From contig NZ_CP041969.1 of NCBI RefSeq assembly GCF_014107495.1, forward strand, positions 5,505,501 through 5,569,500: a stretch of DNA of 64,000 nucleotides, written 5' to 3'. How positions within the stretch are numbered: the first letter of the stretch is position 1; each line of letters opens with the position of its first letter. The DNA comes from Cohnella cholangitidis. Lineage in GTDB: Bacteria; Bacillota; Bacilli; Paenibacillales; Paenibacillaceae. This document shows, one piece after another, positions 17,244-26,621 of the stretch. Under the pieces are notes generated by a model. It was not told where the DNA came from and searched no databases. It saw only the letters and a list, made by a program, of their open reading frames with translations. The position numbers were made by a program, and so were the translations under genes.

Positions 17244-18818
17244 CTATTCGAACTTAATCCAATCAAAGTCCGCATATCCGTCTTTAGGAGCTCCATTCAG
17301 CGCGAGGCAGAACAAGCCGATTTTCGCACCGACCCAGCCGCCGGCGCTTGCCGCGAACTCGTACCCGAGAGGAAGGAAAGTAGCCCCGGAGTCGTTGCTA
17401 TATTGGAACGTACACTTTGCTCCCTCGGATACTCTCACGCGAAGCAGCCAGTCCGTCGCAACTCCGTCGACCGGAATTTCCATGACGATGCTCTCGTTGG
17501 AGACTTCGCCTTTTTTTCCGTTCCCCGCGGTCAAAGCGAGAGAGATCCCTTGTTCGCCGCAGTAGAAGGACATGGATCGGAAGCTGTGCCCTAATACCGT
17601 GAGACCGGCGCGGAAGCCGCTGCGGTCGACCGGAATCGATAGTTTGACCGTCGCGGTAAAGATAGGCGCCGCGAACTTCTGGCACAGGACGTTCGGAGCG
17701 TCGAACAACGTGCCGTATCCCGGAACGGGTACCCCATAAAGCCGAAGCCAGCCTGGACGAGCTTCGAGCGAATGCCACTCCGGCTTCCGGTTCGCTTGCC
17801 ATTGCCACTGCAAGCCCAACTCGGATCCTTCGAAATCATCATCGGCTTGAGGCACCGCAACCGGCCATACTGCGCCGACGTCGGGCTTGCGATAGCGCAG
17901 CACCGGTTCCCCGATCCCGTCTCCGTTCGTATCCACGCCCATGAGAGGCCAATCGTCCACCCAGCTCATCGGTTGAAGATGAACGATTCGTCCATACGCT
18001 TCGCGGTCTTGGAAATGGAGGAACCAGCTTTCCCCCGATTCCAGCTCGACGTATCCTCCCTGATGGGGCCCGTTGATCTCGGTGTTCCCTTGATGAAGCA
18101 CGTTTTTCCACTCGTAAGGTCCCCGGATATCCTTGGCACGGAGGACAAGCTGCCAACCGGTTTCGACGCCTCCCGCCGGTGCGAATATATAGTAGAATCC
18201 GTTTCGCTTGTACAGCTTCGGTCCTTCGATCGTCGGATTGTCGACCGTGCCGTCGTATACGATCCGTCCATCGTCGAGAAGCTCGCGTCCGTCCGCGGAC
18301 ATGGCGCAAATCTGCAGCTTGCTCTTAATGCCGCTGCGGCTCATTGCGAAGCCGTGGACGAGATAGGCGTTGCCGTCGTCGTCCCAGAGCGGACAAGGAT
18401 CGATCCAGCCTTTCACTTCCTTGACGAGATGAAGGGGGGACCAGGGACCGGAAGGGTCGCTCGCGTTCGTCATGAAGACGCCTTCGTCCGGCATGCTCAC
18501 GTAAATCCAGAATTTCCCGTCATGATAACGCAAGCTCGGAGCCCAAATGCCGTCCGCATGTCGCACCCGGTCATAGTCGTAATCGCTTGGCAAAGTATCT
18601 ACGGCGTGTCCGATGATCGTCCAGTTGACCAAATCTTTGGAATGAAGCACCGGCAATCCCGGAGTGCTGTTGAAGCTGGAGGAGATCATATAGAAATCTT
18701 CTCCGACGCGTATGACGTCGGGATCGGAATAGTCCGCGAACAAGATCGGATTGCGATAGCAGCCGTCTTCGGTGTCGGCTTGCCAAGGCCGTGCAGGTTG
18801 CGTGGATAGGTTGCTCAT
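17244..18818 (-). CDS. GH43 beta-xylosidase/alpha-arabinofuranosidase with C-terminal beta-sandwich domain
   Basis: 524 aa, no signal peptide. N-terminal five-bladed GH43 propeller (residues ~20-330): YRNPILFADYSDPDVIRVG (catalytic base Asp in YSDPD), DGIWAPSLRYHDGKFWIYVS, WIDPCPLWDDDGNAYLVHGF (pKa-modulating Asp) and NPTIEGPKLYKRNGFYYIF (acid Glu in TIEGP). Residues ~345-520 form the family's C-terminal jelly-roll (DUF1349-like) domain. Cytoplasmic trimming of imported xylo- or arabino-oligosaccharides. Last gene of the kinase-regulator-transporter locus; GAGGAG is 9 nt before ATG. A terminator-like hairpin separates it from the sugar-binding protein gene and may reduce its expression. Confidence 0.9.
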   Translation of the reverse strand: MSNLSTQPARPWQADTEDGCYRNPILFADYSDPDVIRVGEDFYMISSSFNSTPGLPVLHSKDLVNWTIIGHAVDTLPSDYDYDRVRHADGIWAPSLRYHDGKFWIYVSMPDEGVFMTNASDPSGPWSPLHLVKEVKGWIDPCPLWDDDGNAYLVHGFAMSRSGIKSKLQICAMSADGRELLDDGRIVYDGTVDNPTIEGPKLYKRNGFYYIFAPAGGVETGWQLVLRAKDIRGPYEWKNVLHQGNTEINGPHQGGYVELESGESWFLHFQDREAYGRIVHLQPMSWVDDWPLMGVDTNGDGIGEPVLRYRKPDVGAVWPVAVPQADDDFEGSELGLQWQWQANRKPEWHSLEARPGWLRLYGVPVPGYGTLFDAPNVLCQKFAAPIFTATVKLSIPVDRSGFRAGLTVLGHSFRSMSFYCGEQGISLALTAGNGKKGEVSNESIVMEIPVDGVATDWLLRVRVSEGAKCTFQYSNDSGATFLPLGYEFAASAGGWVGAKIGLFCLALNGAPKDGYADFDWIKFE

Positions 18819-18847
18819 TTCGTCTTGCTCCTCTCTTATGAAGAAAA

Positions 18848-18881
18848 GGGCCCCGCGGAATCATTTCCTCCCGCGGAGCCC
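18848..18881 (-). terminator. hairpin terminator/attenuator after the sugar-binding protein gene
   Basis: Arms GGGCTCCGCGG and CCGCGGGGCCC (minus strand), followed by CTTTTCTT. It sits between the binding-protein gene and GH43 and would let the abundant binding protein be made in excess of the enzyme. Confidence 0.7.
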
Positions 18882-18889
18882 GAATACAA

Positions 18890-20257
18890 TTATTTCGCGG
18901 CAGCTTGTGCGGCTTTTTCCGCTTCCAGCAGCTTAGCCCATTCGTTCAACATCTCTTGGGCCGTCATTTTCTTAGCCATGACTTTCTGAATCATCGGTTC
19001 GACCGTTTTCTGTACGTTGTTATAGCCCGGCAAGTAATACGGCGTACCTGCGAAGGACGTATCCGGGGAAGCGAGCAAATCCGCAGCGGATTTCATGTAC
19101 GGCAAGTCTTGCACCCAAGCGTCTTTCGCTGCGTCCAAGTTAGCCGGAATTTCGCCGTAGAGCTTGCTGTAACGGCTGTTCACGTCTTTGGACAGGTAGA
19201 ACGTCATGAACTTCCATACCGCGTCTTTGTCTTTCGCCGTCTTGGACATCGTAAGGCCGAGCGGCATGAGGCCCGGGTGGCCTTGCGTGCCTTTAACGGA
19301 TTTCGGGAACGGAGCGGCTTGGAACTTCGTATAGTCTCCTCCGAAAGCTTTCTCGTGGGAGCTTGCGGAACCGAGGTTGTGCACGACGATAGCCGCTTTG
19401 CCCGATTGGTACGTTGCGGCAAGCTCGGTCCAGCCTTTGTTCAAATCGTCTTCCGGCGTATAGACGTTATAAGCGCCAAGATACTTGTCCACGAATTCGA
19501 CGTGCAACGGATCGTTAATCGTCGCTTTGCCGTCAGCGGTGAAGTAATCTTTGATACCGGAGTAAGCGTACATGAGCATTTCTAACGTGTTGGCGCTGCC
19601 TGCGCCGCCGCGGATGCTGAGTCCGTAACGGTCTTTGGATTTATCCGTCAGCTTGGCGACGGCATCGAAAAATTGGTCCCAAGTTTCCGGGATCGGCATG
19701 CCCGCTTCCGCGAACCAGTCCGGACGAAGCCACATGTTCCAAGTTTGCGAACTGTAAGGTATCGCGTACAGCTTGCCTTCCTTCGTATCGAGCAGGCGGT
19801 TGCTTTCGATCGTGCCCGGAGCAATGAGATCCTTCTGATCCCAGCCGTCGAAGTAAGTATCGAGCGGCTCGAGAACTCCGCGAGTGATGTACTCCGCTTT
19901 GAAGTTGTTCGTAATATCCGGCGCTTGGTTGGAAGCGATCGCTACGTTGAGCTTCTGCTCGTACGCTGCAAGATCTCCCGGTACGCCTAAGTAATCGACT
20001 TTGATGTTCGGATTGGCGGTTTCGAATTCTTTAATGATTTCCTCGAAGAACGCATTGCGCTCCGGCGTAACCGCCGCCGCCCAGAAGCTGATCGTCGTTT
20101 GCTTGCCGGAAGACGCTTCGCCGCTCGCGGAAGGGGATGCCGCTTTGCCGTTGGAGCTGTTAGAACCTCCGTTATTGCCGCCGCACGCCGAAAGGACGAG
20201 AGCGAACGTAAGCAGAAGGAGAAGCGGGGATACGATCTTGCGGGCTTTCTTCAACAT
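18890..20257 (-). CDS. sugar ABC transporter, extracellular solute-binding lipoprotein
   Basis: 455 aa. Lipoprotein signal with lipobox LVLSACGG (mature Cys ~25), then a Gly/Asn/Ser spacer and a family-1 solute-binding fold: TISFWAAAVTPERNAFFEEI, ANPNIKVDYLGVPGDLAAYE, DITNNFKAEYITRGVLEPLD, PYSSQTWNMWLRPDWFAEAG. Membrane-tethered outside the cell; delivers an oligosaccharide to the two permeases encoded just upstream. The ATPase is not in the locus, so a shared MsmX-type ATPase is expected. GGAGG ten bases before ATG. The adjacent GH43 points to xylan or arabinan fragments as substrate (inference). Confidence 0.92.
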   Translation of the reverse strand: MLKKARKIVSPLLLLLTFALVLSACGGNNGGSNSSNGKAASPSASGEASSGKQTTISFWAAAVTPERNAFFEEIIKEFETANPNIKVDYLGVPGDLAAYEQKLNVAIASNQAPDITNNFKAEYITRGVLEPLDTYFDGWDQKDLIAPGTIESNRLLDTKEGKLYAIPYSSQTWNMWLRPDWFAEAGMPIPETWDQFFDAVAKLTDKSKDRYGLSIRGGAGSANTLEMLMYAYSGIKDYFTADGKATINDPLHVEFVDKYLGAYNVYTPEDDLNKGWTELAATYQSGKAAIVVHNLGSASSHEKAFGGDYTKFQAAPFPKSVKGTQGHPGLMPLGLTMSKTAKDKDAVWKFMTFYLSKDVNSRYSKLYGEIPANLDAAKDAWVQDLPYMKSAADLLASPDTSFAGTPYYLPGYNNVQKTVEPMIQKVMAKKMTAQEMLNEWAKLLEAEKAAQAAAK

Positions 20258-20359
20258 CTTTGGTTGACCTCCTTGAAGTAGTGTAGCTTGATTTATGTGA
20301 AAGAACGGGTCACCTTGAGGATGCCATTCTTAAACATACCACAGATAGCGGGGGGCCTG

Positions 20360-21193
20360 TCAGCCCTTGACTCCGCCGCCCAAACCGTTTACGAGGAAAC
20401 GTTGGATGTACATGAACAGAAGGACGGGCGGGACTAGGCCGATCATGCTTCCGGCGGCCAGCTTGGCATACTCGACGCTGAATTCCCCGATCATGAACTT
20501 GAGGCCGATCGGAATCGTGAACTGATCGGGCGTCGTAATGAACGAGAACGCGACCAGGAATTCGTTCCATACGCCGATGAAAGCGAAGGCGCTCGTGGCG
20601 ACGATGCCGGGCAGCACGATGGGGGCGATGATGCTGAAGATGACCCTCAACCGGCCGGCGCCGTCGACCATCGCGGCTTCGTCGATTTCCTTCGGCGTGC
20701 CGGAGATGAAGCCTTGCATGAGCAGCGTATTGAACGGAACCTGCGAGACGATATAGAACAGCACGAGCGAGTAAGGCGTATTGATCAATCCCATGTTTTT
20801 GAAGATCAAGAACAGAGGGATGATAAACAGAATGACCGGCATCATCTGCGTGCCGAGCAGCACGATCATGAACAGCCCGCGTCCGCGAAAACGAAACCGG
20901 CTCAGCGCGTATCCGTTCATGATCGACAGCAGCGTGATGAATACGATGGACACGACGGCGACGAACAGACTGTTGAAGAAGTAGGTCGAGAAGCTGTTGT
21001 CGTTCCAGACGGTCGCGAAATTGTCGAACGTGAGCGGATTCGGCCAATAGCGAATCGTCGAGCTGATAATATCTTCTTCGTTCTTGAGCGAAGTGGAGAG
21101 AGCCCAGAGGAACGGAATAAGCACGAATGCAAGCATAAGAGATAAAGGGACGTAGAACAGAACAAGCTTGGAAGCGATTTTCGAACCTTTCAT
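20360..21193 (-). CDS. sugar ABC transporter permease, MalG-type
   Basis: About 277 aa with six membrane segments and the ABC-permease EAA loop (EIDEAAMVDGAGRLRVIFSI) that docks the ATPase. Other family blocks: ALSTSLKNEEDII, MNGYALSRFRFRGRG and a C-terminal VNGLGGGVKG. Start at ATG 21193 because AAAGGA is nine bases upstream; the TTG at 21202 lies inside that region. Follows the MalF-type permease after 5 bp. Confidence 0.9.
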   Translation of the reverse strand: MKGSKIASKLVLFYVPLSLMLAFVLIPFLWALSTSLKNEEDIISSTIRYWPNPLTFDNFATVWNDNSFSTYFFNSLFVAVVSIVFITLLSIMNGYALSRFRFRGRGLFMIVLLGTQMMPVILFIIPLFLIFKNMGLINTPYSLVLFYIVSQVPFNTLLMQGFISGTPKEIDEAAMVDGAGRLRVIFSIIAPIVLPGIVATSAFAFIGVWNEFLVAFSFITTPDQFTIPIGLKFMIGEFSVEYAKLAAGSMIGLVPPVLLFMYIQRFLVNGLGGGVKG

Positions 21194-21198
21194 GCGTT

Positions 21199-22122
21199 TC
21201 AATCCTTTCCTTCGCGATTCAGTCTAAGGTAGAACAAGACGAAGACGAGCAGCATGAGGAAAGTGACGACGCCGAGCGCCGAGCCGTAGCCGATGTTGCC
21301 TTCCAGAATCGCCTTTTGCATCATATAGATCGGCAAAGTGGTCGTCATGCTCATCGGTCCGCCGTTGGTCATCGTGAAGATCATGTCGATCGAGTTGAAC
21401 TCCCAGATTCCGCGGAGCAAAGTCGCGAAGAGGATGCTTTCCTTCAAATACGGGAACGTAACGGATACGAGTTGGCGGAACTTGCCTGCGCCGTCGACTT
21501 CGCTGGCTTCGTACACTTCCTTGGGAATCGTCTGAAGGGCCGCGAGGAGCGTGATGGCGAAGAACGGAATTCCGCGCCATAGCTCTGCCGTGACGACCGA
21601 ACCGAAGACGGTATCCACGTTCGCTAACCAAGCGATATTGTGATCGATGAACCCGATTCGTTTGAATAAATCGTTGATTACGCCGATGTGCTGGTTGAAC
21701 ATGAGCGACCATAGCATCGTCGTCAAGACGCCGGAGACGGCCCACGGAACGAGGGACAGCGAACGGATCAGTCCGCGCAGCTTGAAGCTCTGGTTAAGCA
21801 GCAGCGCTAGAATCAAGCCGAAGACGAGTTGCAAAGCGACTTCCGAGAATACCCACTTGACGGTAATGCCCAAGACGCTGTAGAACAGGTCGTCCTCGGT
21901 GAAAATTTTTCGGAAGTTGTCCAATCCGATGTACCCTTGTTCGTGCATCTTCGTAAAATCGTAGTTTTGAATGCTGAGGTCGAATACCCGCAAGACCGGA
22001 TAGACCATAATGCCAACGATGAGCAGCAGCGTCGGGGCGATTAGGATGTAGGGTAGCCAACCCCCGTCTTGCGGCCCTGCGAACCGGAGACGTCTTGATC
22101 TTTGTTGCGTGTTTGCCTTCAT
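21199..22122 (-). CDS. sugar ABC transporter permease, MalF-type
   Basis: About 307 aa, six predicted membrane segments beginning with WLPYILIAPTLLLIVGIMVY, and an EAA loop (EVYEASEVDGAGKFRQLVSV). Forms the heterodimeric channel with the next gene product. Start at ATG 22122, seven bases after GGAGG; the ORF extends further upstream but without RBS. Transcription likely begins in the 100-bp gap after the regulator's terminator and is controlled by the AraC-type regulator upstream. Confidence 0.9.
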   Translation of the reverse strand: MKANTQQRSRRLRFAGPQDGGWLPYILIAPTLLLIVGIMVYPVLRVFDLSIQNYDFTKMHEQGYIGLDNFRKIFTEDDLFYSVLGITVKWVFSEVALQLVFGLILALLLNQSFKLRGLIRSLSLVPWAVSGVLTTMLWSLMFNQHIGVINDLFKRIGFIDHNIAWLANVDTVFGSVVTAELWRGIPFFAITLLAALQTIPKEVYEASEVDGAGKFRQLVSVTFPYLKESILFATLLRGIWEFNSIDMIFTMTNGGPMSMTTTLPIYMMQKAILEGNIGYGSALGVVTFLMLLVFVLFYLRLNREGKD

Positions 22123-22215
22123 GGAAGCACCTCCGGATTTCATCTTAGCCGGAATTCGGGAGAGGATGAATTCACTATCTTTCAAACGTTGTTTGTTTTT
22201 TTACACGGAAAATAA

Positions 22216-22240
22216 AACAAACACCCTTCTCAGGGTGTTT
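22216..22240 (-). terminator. Rho-independent terminator of the kinase-regulator operon
   Basis: Perfect arms AAACACCCT / AGGGTGTTT with a 4-nt loop; on the minus strand followed by GTTTTATTTT. It separates the regulatory pair from the transporter operon. Confidence 0.85.
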
Positions 22241-22254
22241 GCCGTTATGACGAT

Positions 22255-23523
22255 CTACTTTTGATGTTTCTGACGATATTCGAGCGGGGAGCAGCCGGTA
22301 TGCTTCTTGAACGCGACGCTGAAATACTGGGAATTTGGATAACCGACGCTTTCCGCGATTTCATAAGCTTTGCGGTCGGAATGGATGAGCAGTTCCTCGG
22401 CTTTCTCCATTCTTACGCGAATCAGGTAGTCGACGAAATTCACGTTCTGGTATTTCTTGAACAGCGTGCTCACGTACGTCGGCGTAAGATGGATGAGACC
22501 GGCGACGGTCGTCAGCGTCAGCTTCTCGTCCCCGTACCGGGAATGGATCACTTCGAGAATCCGGTTCAGCATGTTTTGATGGGACCCTTGCGAATGGCGG
22601 ACGTCTTGGCTGAACGAGATCCCCGAAGACTCGGCCGCGTCCTTGAGCTGGACGGCGGCTAAAGCTTCGTTGTAGCTGTCGGGCAACAAGCCGATCGACT
22701 CTCTCACGCCGCCTACCCCTACCCGGATCGGCACCTTCAGCACTTTCGCGACGGTATCCCGGATAAGTCCCGCGACTTCCTCGATTCGCGCCGTCGTTTC
22801 GGCTTCCGACAATCCGTCGGGAAAGCTGTAGATGACGTTAATGCGCTGGTTGTAGGAGACGAAGAACAAGTCATGCCGGTCATCCGAAGGGAATAATTCC
22901 TCGCAGATATTGAGTATCGAGAACAGGAGCAGCTCGGGGTTCAGCATGGCGTAAGGACGGGAGAATCGCTTGACGTCCTCGGATTGGATGACCGCGACGG
23001 CAAATTTATCCCCCGCGAAGCGAATTCCCAGCAACGCCGATTCGCGTCGAACCCAGTCCGTCGTTCCCCCTACGCCGATCAGATCCGCGAAAAACTTGCC
23101 GCGAATGAGCGCTTGGCTTTTGCGGGCTTTTTCTTGCTCGTCCCTTTCCCGGATCAACTCTTGCCCAGCTGCCAGGACGGCTTGAAGGATGCGATCGTTG
23201 TCTTCGAATTTCATGACGTAATCCGACGCTTTCAGCTGGATGGCTTGTTTCGCGTACGCGAAATCGTCATACCCGGTCAAGAAAATCACTTTCGTGCGCG
23301 GAAGGCTTTCTTGAACGAGGCGGGCGAGCTCCAATCCATCCATGAACGGCATGCGTATGTCGGTCAGCAATAGATCCGGCGAGAGCGAACGGACGAGCTC
23401 CCAGCCCTCTTGGCCGTCCGCGGCCGTGCCGACGACCTCGATTCCGCTGTCGCTCCAGTTCACGTTTCTGCGGATCCCTTCGCGAATCCACTCATCGTCG
23501 TCCACGATCAATAGTTTAAGCAT
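22255..23523 (-). CDS. YesN-type AraC-family response regulator
   Basis: About 423 aa. Receiver domain (residues 1-120) with LLIVDDDEWIREGIRRNVNW, phospho-acceptor Asp in LLTDIRMPFMDG and Lys in LKASDYVMKF (the usual P after K is replaced by F); a ~180-residue middle; and an intact C-terminal double helix-turn-helix (VAGLIHLTPTYVSTLFKKYQ, then EIAESVGYPNSQYFSVAFKK). Start ATG lies eight bases after GGAGG and overlaps the kinase stop, so the pair is translationally coupled. It most likely activates the adjacent sugar transporter/GH43 operon on sensing extracellular oligosaccharide. Confidence 0.92.
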   Translation of the reverse strand: MLKLLIVDDDEWIREGIRRNVNWSDSGIEVVGTAADGQEGWELVRSLSPDLLLTDIRMPFMDGLELARLVQESLPRTKVIFLTGYDDFAYAKQAIQLKASDYVMKFEDNDRILQAVLAAGQELIRERDEQEKARKSQALIRGKFFADLIGVGGTTDWVRRESALLGIRFAGDKFAVAVIQSEDVKRFSRPYAMLNPELLLFSILNICEELFPSDDRHDLFFVSYNQRINVIYSFPDGLSEAETTARIEEVAGLIRDTVAKVLKVPIRVGVGGVRESIGLLPDSYNEALAAVQLKDAAESSGISFSQDVRHSQGSHQNMLNRILEVIHSRYGDEKLTLTTVAGLIHLTPTYVSTLFKKYQNVNFVDYLIRVRMEKAEELLIHSDRKAYEIAESVGYPNSQYFSVAFKKHTGCSPLEYRQKHQK

Positions 23524-25318
23524 GATGGTTTCCTCCAATCGGCGCGTTGCCCGGCAAGGTGACGGTTACCCGCGTGTAGCAGCCTTCTTCGCTGTCCAGC
23601 TGCAGTCCGTATTCCGCTCCGAAATGAAGGACGAGCCGGAGGTGGACATTGCGCAGCCCGAAAGTGATCGGAGAAGGATCCACCTCCTCGGACCGGATCG
23701 ACTGTTGAAGCTGGCCGAGCCTTTCTACGCTCATTCCGGCTCCGTCGTCGTATACTTCCAGAATCGCGCGGTCATGGACCCTATGGCCGGACACCCGGAT
23801 CGTACATTTGCCACGCTTGTTTTTGATGCCGTGATAGATGGCGTTCTCGACGATAGGTTGCAGAGTCAGCTTCATGACCGGGAGCTCCATCAACCCTTCG
23901 TCGACGTCGATTTCGAAATCGAAATCTTTGCTGTAGCGGATGTTCTGAATAAGCAAGTAATTCCGGACGTGCTCCAGCTCTTCTCTTACGGAGATGACCT
24001 CTTTGCCGCGGCTAATGCTGATTCGGAAATATTGGGTAAGCGCGCTCACCATCGTTCGCGCCCGTTCTTTCTCGTCCATGTCGATCAAATGGCGGATAGA
24101 GCCCAGCGTGTTATACAGAAAATGCGGATGGATTTGCGATTGGAGAACGAGCAGCTCGACTTGGCGCTTTTTCTCTTGCTCGTCTCGCACTTGCTGCAGC
24201 AGCTCCTGGACGGAACCGGATAAACGGGTCAATCCGCTGGATAGAATTCCGATCTCGTTGCGGCTGTCGACATGGAAGTCGGCGCGGAAATCGCCGCGTT
24301 CGAAGCGCCTCATTTCCTTGGACAAGTAGCGAATCGGGTTCGTTAGGCTTCGGGCGAAATAAGCGACGGCGAGCACGGTAACAAGCAGGATGAGCACGGT
24401 CACGTAAAAGGAGATGTATTTGATTTGGCTCGCTTGCGCGATCAGGTCCTTCTCCGGAACGACGGCGGCTACGATCCAGCCGTTAATGGACATCGTATCG
24501 TACGTCACGGTCATCGGTTTGCCGCTATCGCTTGTTACGGCTATCGTTCCGCTTCCGCCGGACCGGGCGCGAAGAGCGGCCATTTCCGTCTCGCTGACCC
24601 GATAATGGGAATTCAGCTCTTTGGCGAACAAGACGCTGTCGGGAGTAATAAGCGCGAGCGTTCCGTTCTCGCTCACGTTCACGTTGCGCATGATCTCCAA
24701 GAAGTGGCTTTCCCTCAGGTTGATCAAGACGAGCCCGTTAACGGCGGAATCGGCACGGCCGATCATTTTGAACGTGGACAAGACGCTTCTCGGCTCTACC
24801 GTGTCGAATACGTCGTCGACGTGGCTGCCCAGCCAATAATAGCCTTTGTCGGAAGAATGGTAGCGTTCGTGCCATTCCGGCAAGGATACGCCGACGCGTT
24901 TCGGAATGAACTCCTTTTGCAGGTCGAATGAACGTCCGTTGTTAAAGGAGACGTAGATGGAGTCTATCATCTGGTAATAAGTATGGTACACTTCGTCGAA
25001 CTGTTTGCGAAGCTCTATAATATCGTCGTAACGGCCGGTCTCGATCGTCTGGCGTTCTCCGGACAGGATTCGCCGGAAAGCCGGGTTTTCTTCGATGATG
25101 ACCAATTGCTCGAACGCGGTATAAAATTTCTCGTTCATGAACGTAGCGGTTTGGCGTGTCGTATCCGATAACAGGATATTCGCGTTTTTCTTCAATTGCC
25201 GAACGGCGGAATAGTAAGAAAAGACGCCCGTTAACACGACCGCCAGAATGAGTATCGGTATGAAATAGAGCAGCAGTTGGGATTGAATCGAACGGTCGGA
25301 CGATTTGGAAGGGGTCAT
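23516..25318 (-). CDS. YesM-type sensor histidine kinase
   Basis: 600 aa. Membrane helix 1 (LLLYFIPILILAVVLTGVF), an extracellular dCache-like domain (~40-285), helix 2 (YISFYVTVLILLVTVLAVAY), HAMP (ARSLTNPIRYLSKEM...), then the His_kinase phosphoacceptor block with the typical LQSQIHPHFLYNTLGSIRHL and a HATPase domain (QPIVENAIYHGIKNK, YDDGAGMS). The Q-I-x-PHFLYN box defines the YesM/LytS class. Signals to the overlapping AraC-type regulator. RBS AGGAG six bases before ATG. Confidence 0.93.
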   Translation of the reverse strand: MTPSKSSDRSIQSQLLLYFIPILILAVVLTGVFSYYSAVRQLKKNANILLSDTTRQTATFMNEKFYTAFEQLVIIEENPAFRRILSGERQTIETGRYDDIIELRKQFDEVYHTYYQMIDSIYVSFNNGRSFDLQKEFIPKRVGVSLPEWHERYHSSDKGYYWLGSHVDDVFDTVEPRSVLSTFKMIGRADSAVNGLVLINLRESHFLEIMRNVNVSENGTLALITPDSVLFAKELNSHYRVSETEMAALRARSGGSGTIAVTSDSGKPMTVTYDTMSINGWIVAAVVPEKDLIAQASQIKYISFYVTVLILLVTVLAVAYFARSLTNPIRYLSKEMRRFERGDFRADFHVDSRNEIGILSSGLTRLSGSVQELLQQVRDEQEKKRQVELLVLQSQIHPHFLYNTLGSIRHLIDMDEKERARTMVSALTQYFRISISRGKEVISVREELEHVRNYLLIQNIRYSKDFDFEIDVDEGLMELPVMKLTLQPIVENAIYHGIKNKRGKCTIRVSGHRVHDRAILEVYDDGAGMSVERLGQLQQSIRSEEVDPSPITFGLRNVHLRLVLHFGAEYGLQLDSEEGCYTRVTVTLPGNAPIGGNHHA

Positions 25319-25514
25319 CTCGGTCTCCTGGTAGTCTCTATTGTCGGTCGTCTATTAAAAATAGTATGACTTTGCGGCGCTTGTAAAGCTCTTCGAAAGT
25401 TCTATTATTTCTCAGTAGAGCGGCGCAAGAGGCTGAAACCGCAATGAACGGGGATGTATAACGGGTGCTGTGCGTTCGATTAATGGATGGGACTGCTTAA
25501 AGTTCGTAATCTCA

Positions 25515-25562
25515 CGGGATTGGACAAGCTTGACCAGTCGAAGGAAACTTGTCCCGATCCCA
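25515..25562. other. inverted repeat in the intergenic gap
   Basis: Arms CGGGATTGGACAAG and CTTGTCCCGATCCC (mostly complementary) with a 19-nt loop and no T-run. It lies in the otherwise featureless 290-bp gap between the kinase promoter and the end of the convergent membrane-hydrolase gene. May be a structural terminator; function uncertain. Confidence 0.4.
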
Positions 25563-25608
25563 ATCGATTCAAGGGGGTGCCGCGGGATTACGAACCGGTC
25601 CGAATATT

Positions 25609-26484
25609 TTATTCAACCGATCGGGAAGAAGCCGGAACCTCGACGCTCAGAATAGAAACCCTGCCGGAAAAACGCGGATCGAAGACGCGAATGGACTCCC
25701 CCAGATCTTGCGTAACGACGAAAGGGGCAAAAAGCAACAGGTTTCTGGCAGGTCGATATTGCATCAATTGCTCCACGTCGACGGGGTCGTTCCGGAAAGT
25801 TCGAACGATTCCGCTCTCGCCGCCGATCTCATGTCTGCCTTCTACGACGACATCTTCTTTTTTCGCGTAATAGGAAATTCCTCCGGGAATCCGGTCCGCG
25901 CGAACGGCCACTTGATCGTACCCATCCTTTTTCAAATCCGCGTACACGTATGCGGAATGCACGAGCTGGAACCCGACATAGACGGCTCCTAACACCCAGA
26001 ACGTCCGGAATATCCGCCGCCGATGTTCTTTAGAGCGAAACAGCAGGAGTAAGGGCAATAGAACGGCAGCGAAAGTCCAGAAAACATAGCCTTTGTTCGG
26101 AACAAACCCGCTGGCGTACCTTCGCGACGTGAAGGGCTCTAACAATCCGGTGCCCCAAGCGTTCGTCCAATCGCTAATGATATGCAGAAGCACCCCCACG
26201 ACCGCGACGATGAAAATGCGGCGGTCCTTCACCCGCAAGATCGCGTAGCTCAGCAAGGAGAACATGACGGCCCAGACGGGAACCATCAGGAACGAATGGG
26301 TAATCCCCCGGTGCGACATTAAATAATCGGCGCCGGCTCTTGCCCACTGGATGTCGATGTCCGGAATGACGTTGGCGCCGACGGACGCGGCGAATAGTGC
26401 CCATTTTGTTTTCGTATCCATATTAACTTTATTTAGCGCGCCATACATTGCGACTCCGAATAACGTGTGCGTCATATAATCCAT
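25609..26484 (-). CDS. YdjM-family (DUF457) membrane-bound metal-dependent hydrolase
   Basis: 291 aa. N-terminal MTHTLFGVAMYGAL, VGANVIPDIDIQWA and the signature HRGITHSFL (metal-binding His/Asp motif of the YdjM/YfhO-like group), then several membrane helices (VPVWAVMFSLLSYAILRV, RIFIVAVVGVLLHIISDWTN, VFWTFAAVLLPLLLLF) and a soluble C-terminal domain. Members are thought to be membrane hydrolases; no reaction is established. GAGGAGG lies ten bases before ATG. Stands alone, divergent from the TerC-type gene. Confidence 0.8.
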   Translation of the reverse strand: MDYMTHTLFGVAMYGALNKVNMDTKTKWALFAASVGANVIPDIDIQWARAGADYLMSHRGITHSFLMVPVWAVMFSLLSYAILRVKDRRIFIVAVVGVLLHIISDWTNAWGTGLLEPFTSRRYASGFVPNKGYVFWTFAAVLLPLLLLFRSKEHRRRIFRTFWVLGAVYVGFQLVHSAYVYADLKKDGYDQVAVRADRIPGGISYYAKKEDVVVEGRHEIGGESGIVRTFRNDPVDVEQLMQYRPARNLLLFAPFVVTQDLGESIRVFDPRFSGRVSILSVEVPASSRSVE

Positions 26485-26621
26485 GTAGATGCGGCCTCCT
26501 CAATCAACTTCAACTACCCCTTATCATCGTCGAATTGAACGAAGGAATCAATCTCCATTATTGGGGCATAATACATACGTTCAATTCGGGATGATTACTA
26601 TGAAGATAATGAGGGATTCGA

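Noticed and set aside
25487..25870. 127-aa plus-strand ORF opposite the YdjM-family gene
   Set aside because: Most of it is antisense to a well-defined membrane protein with the HRGITHS signature.
26515..26621. yybP-ykoY manganese riboswitch before the TerC-type gene
   Set aside because: The leader is too short and lacks the conserved core; not supported.
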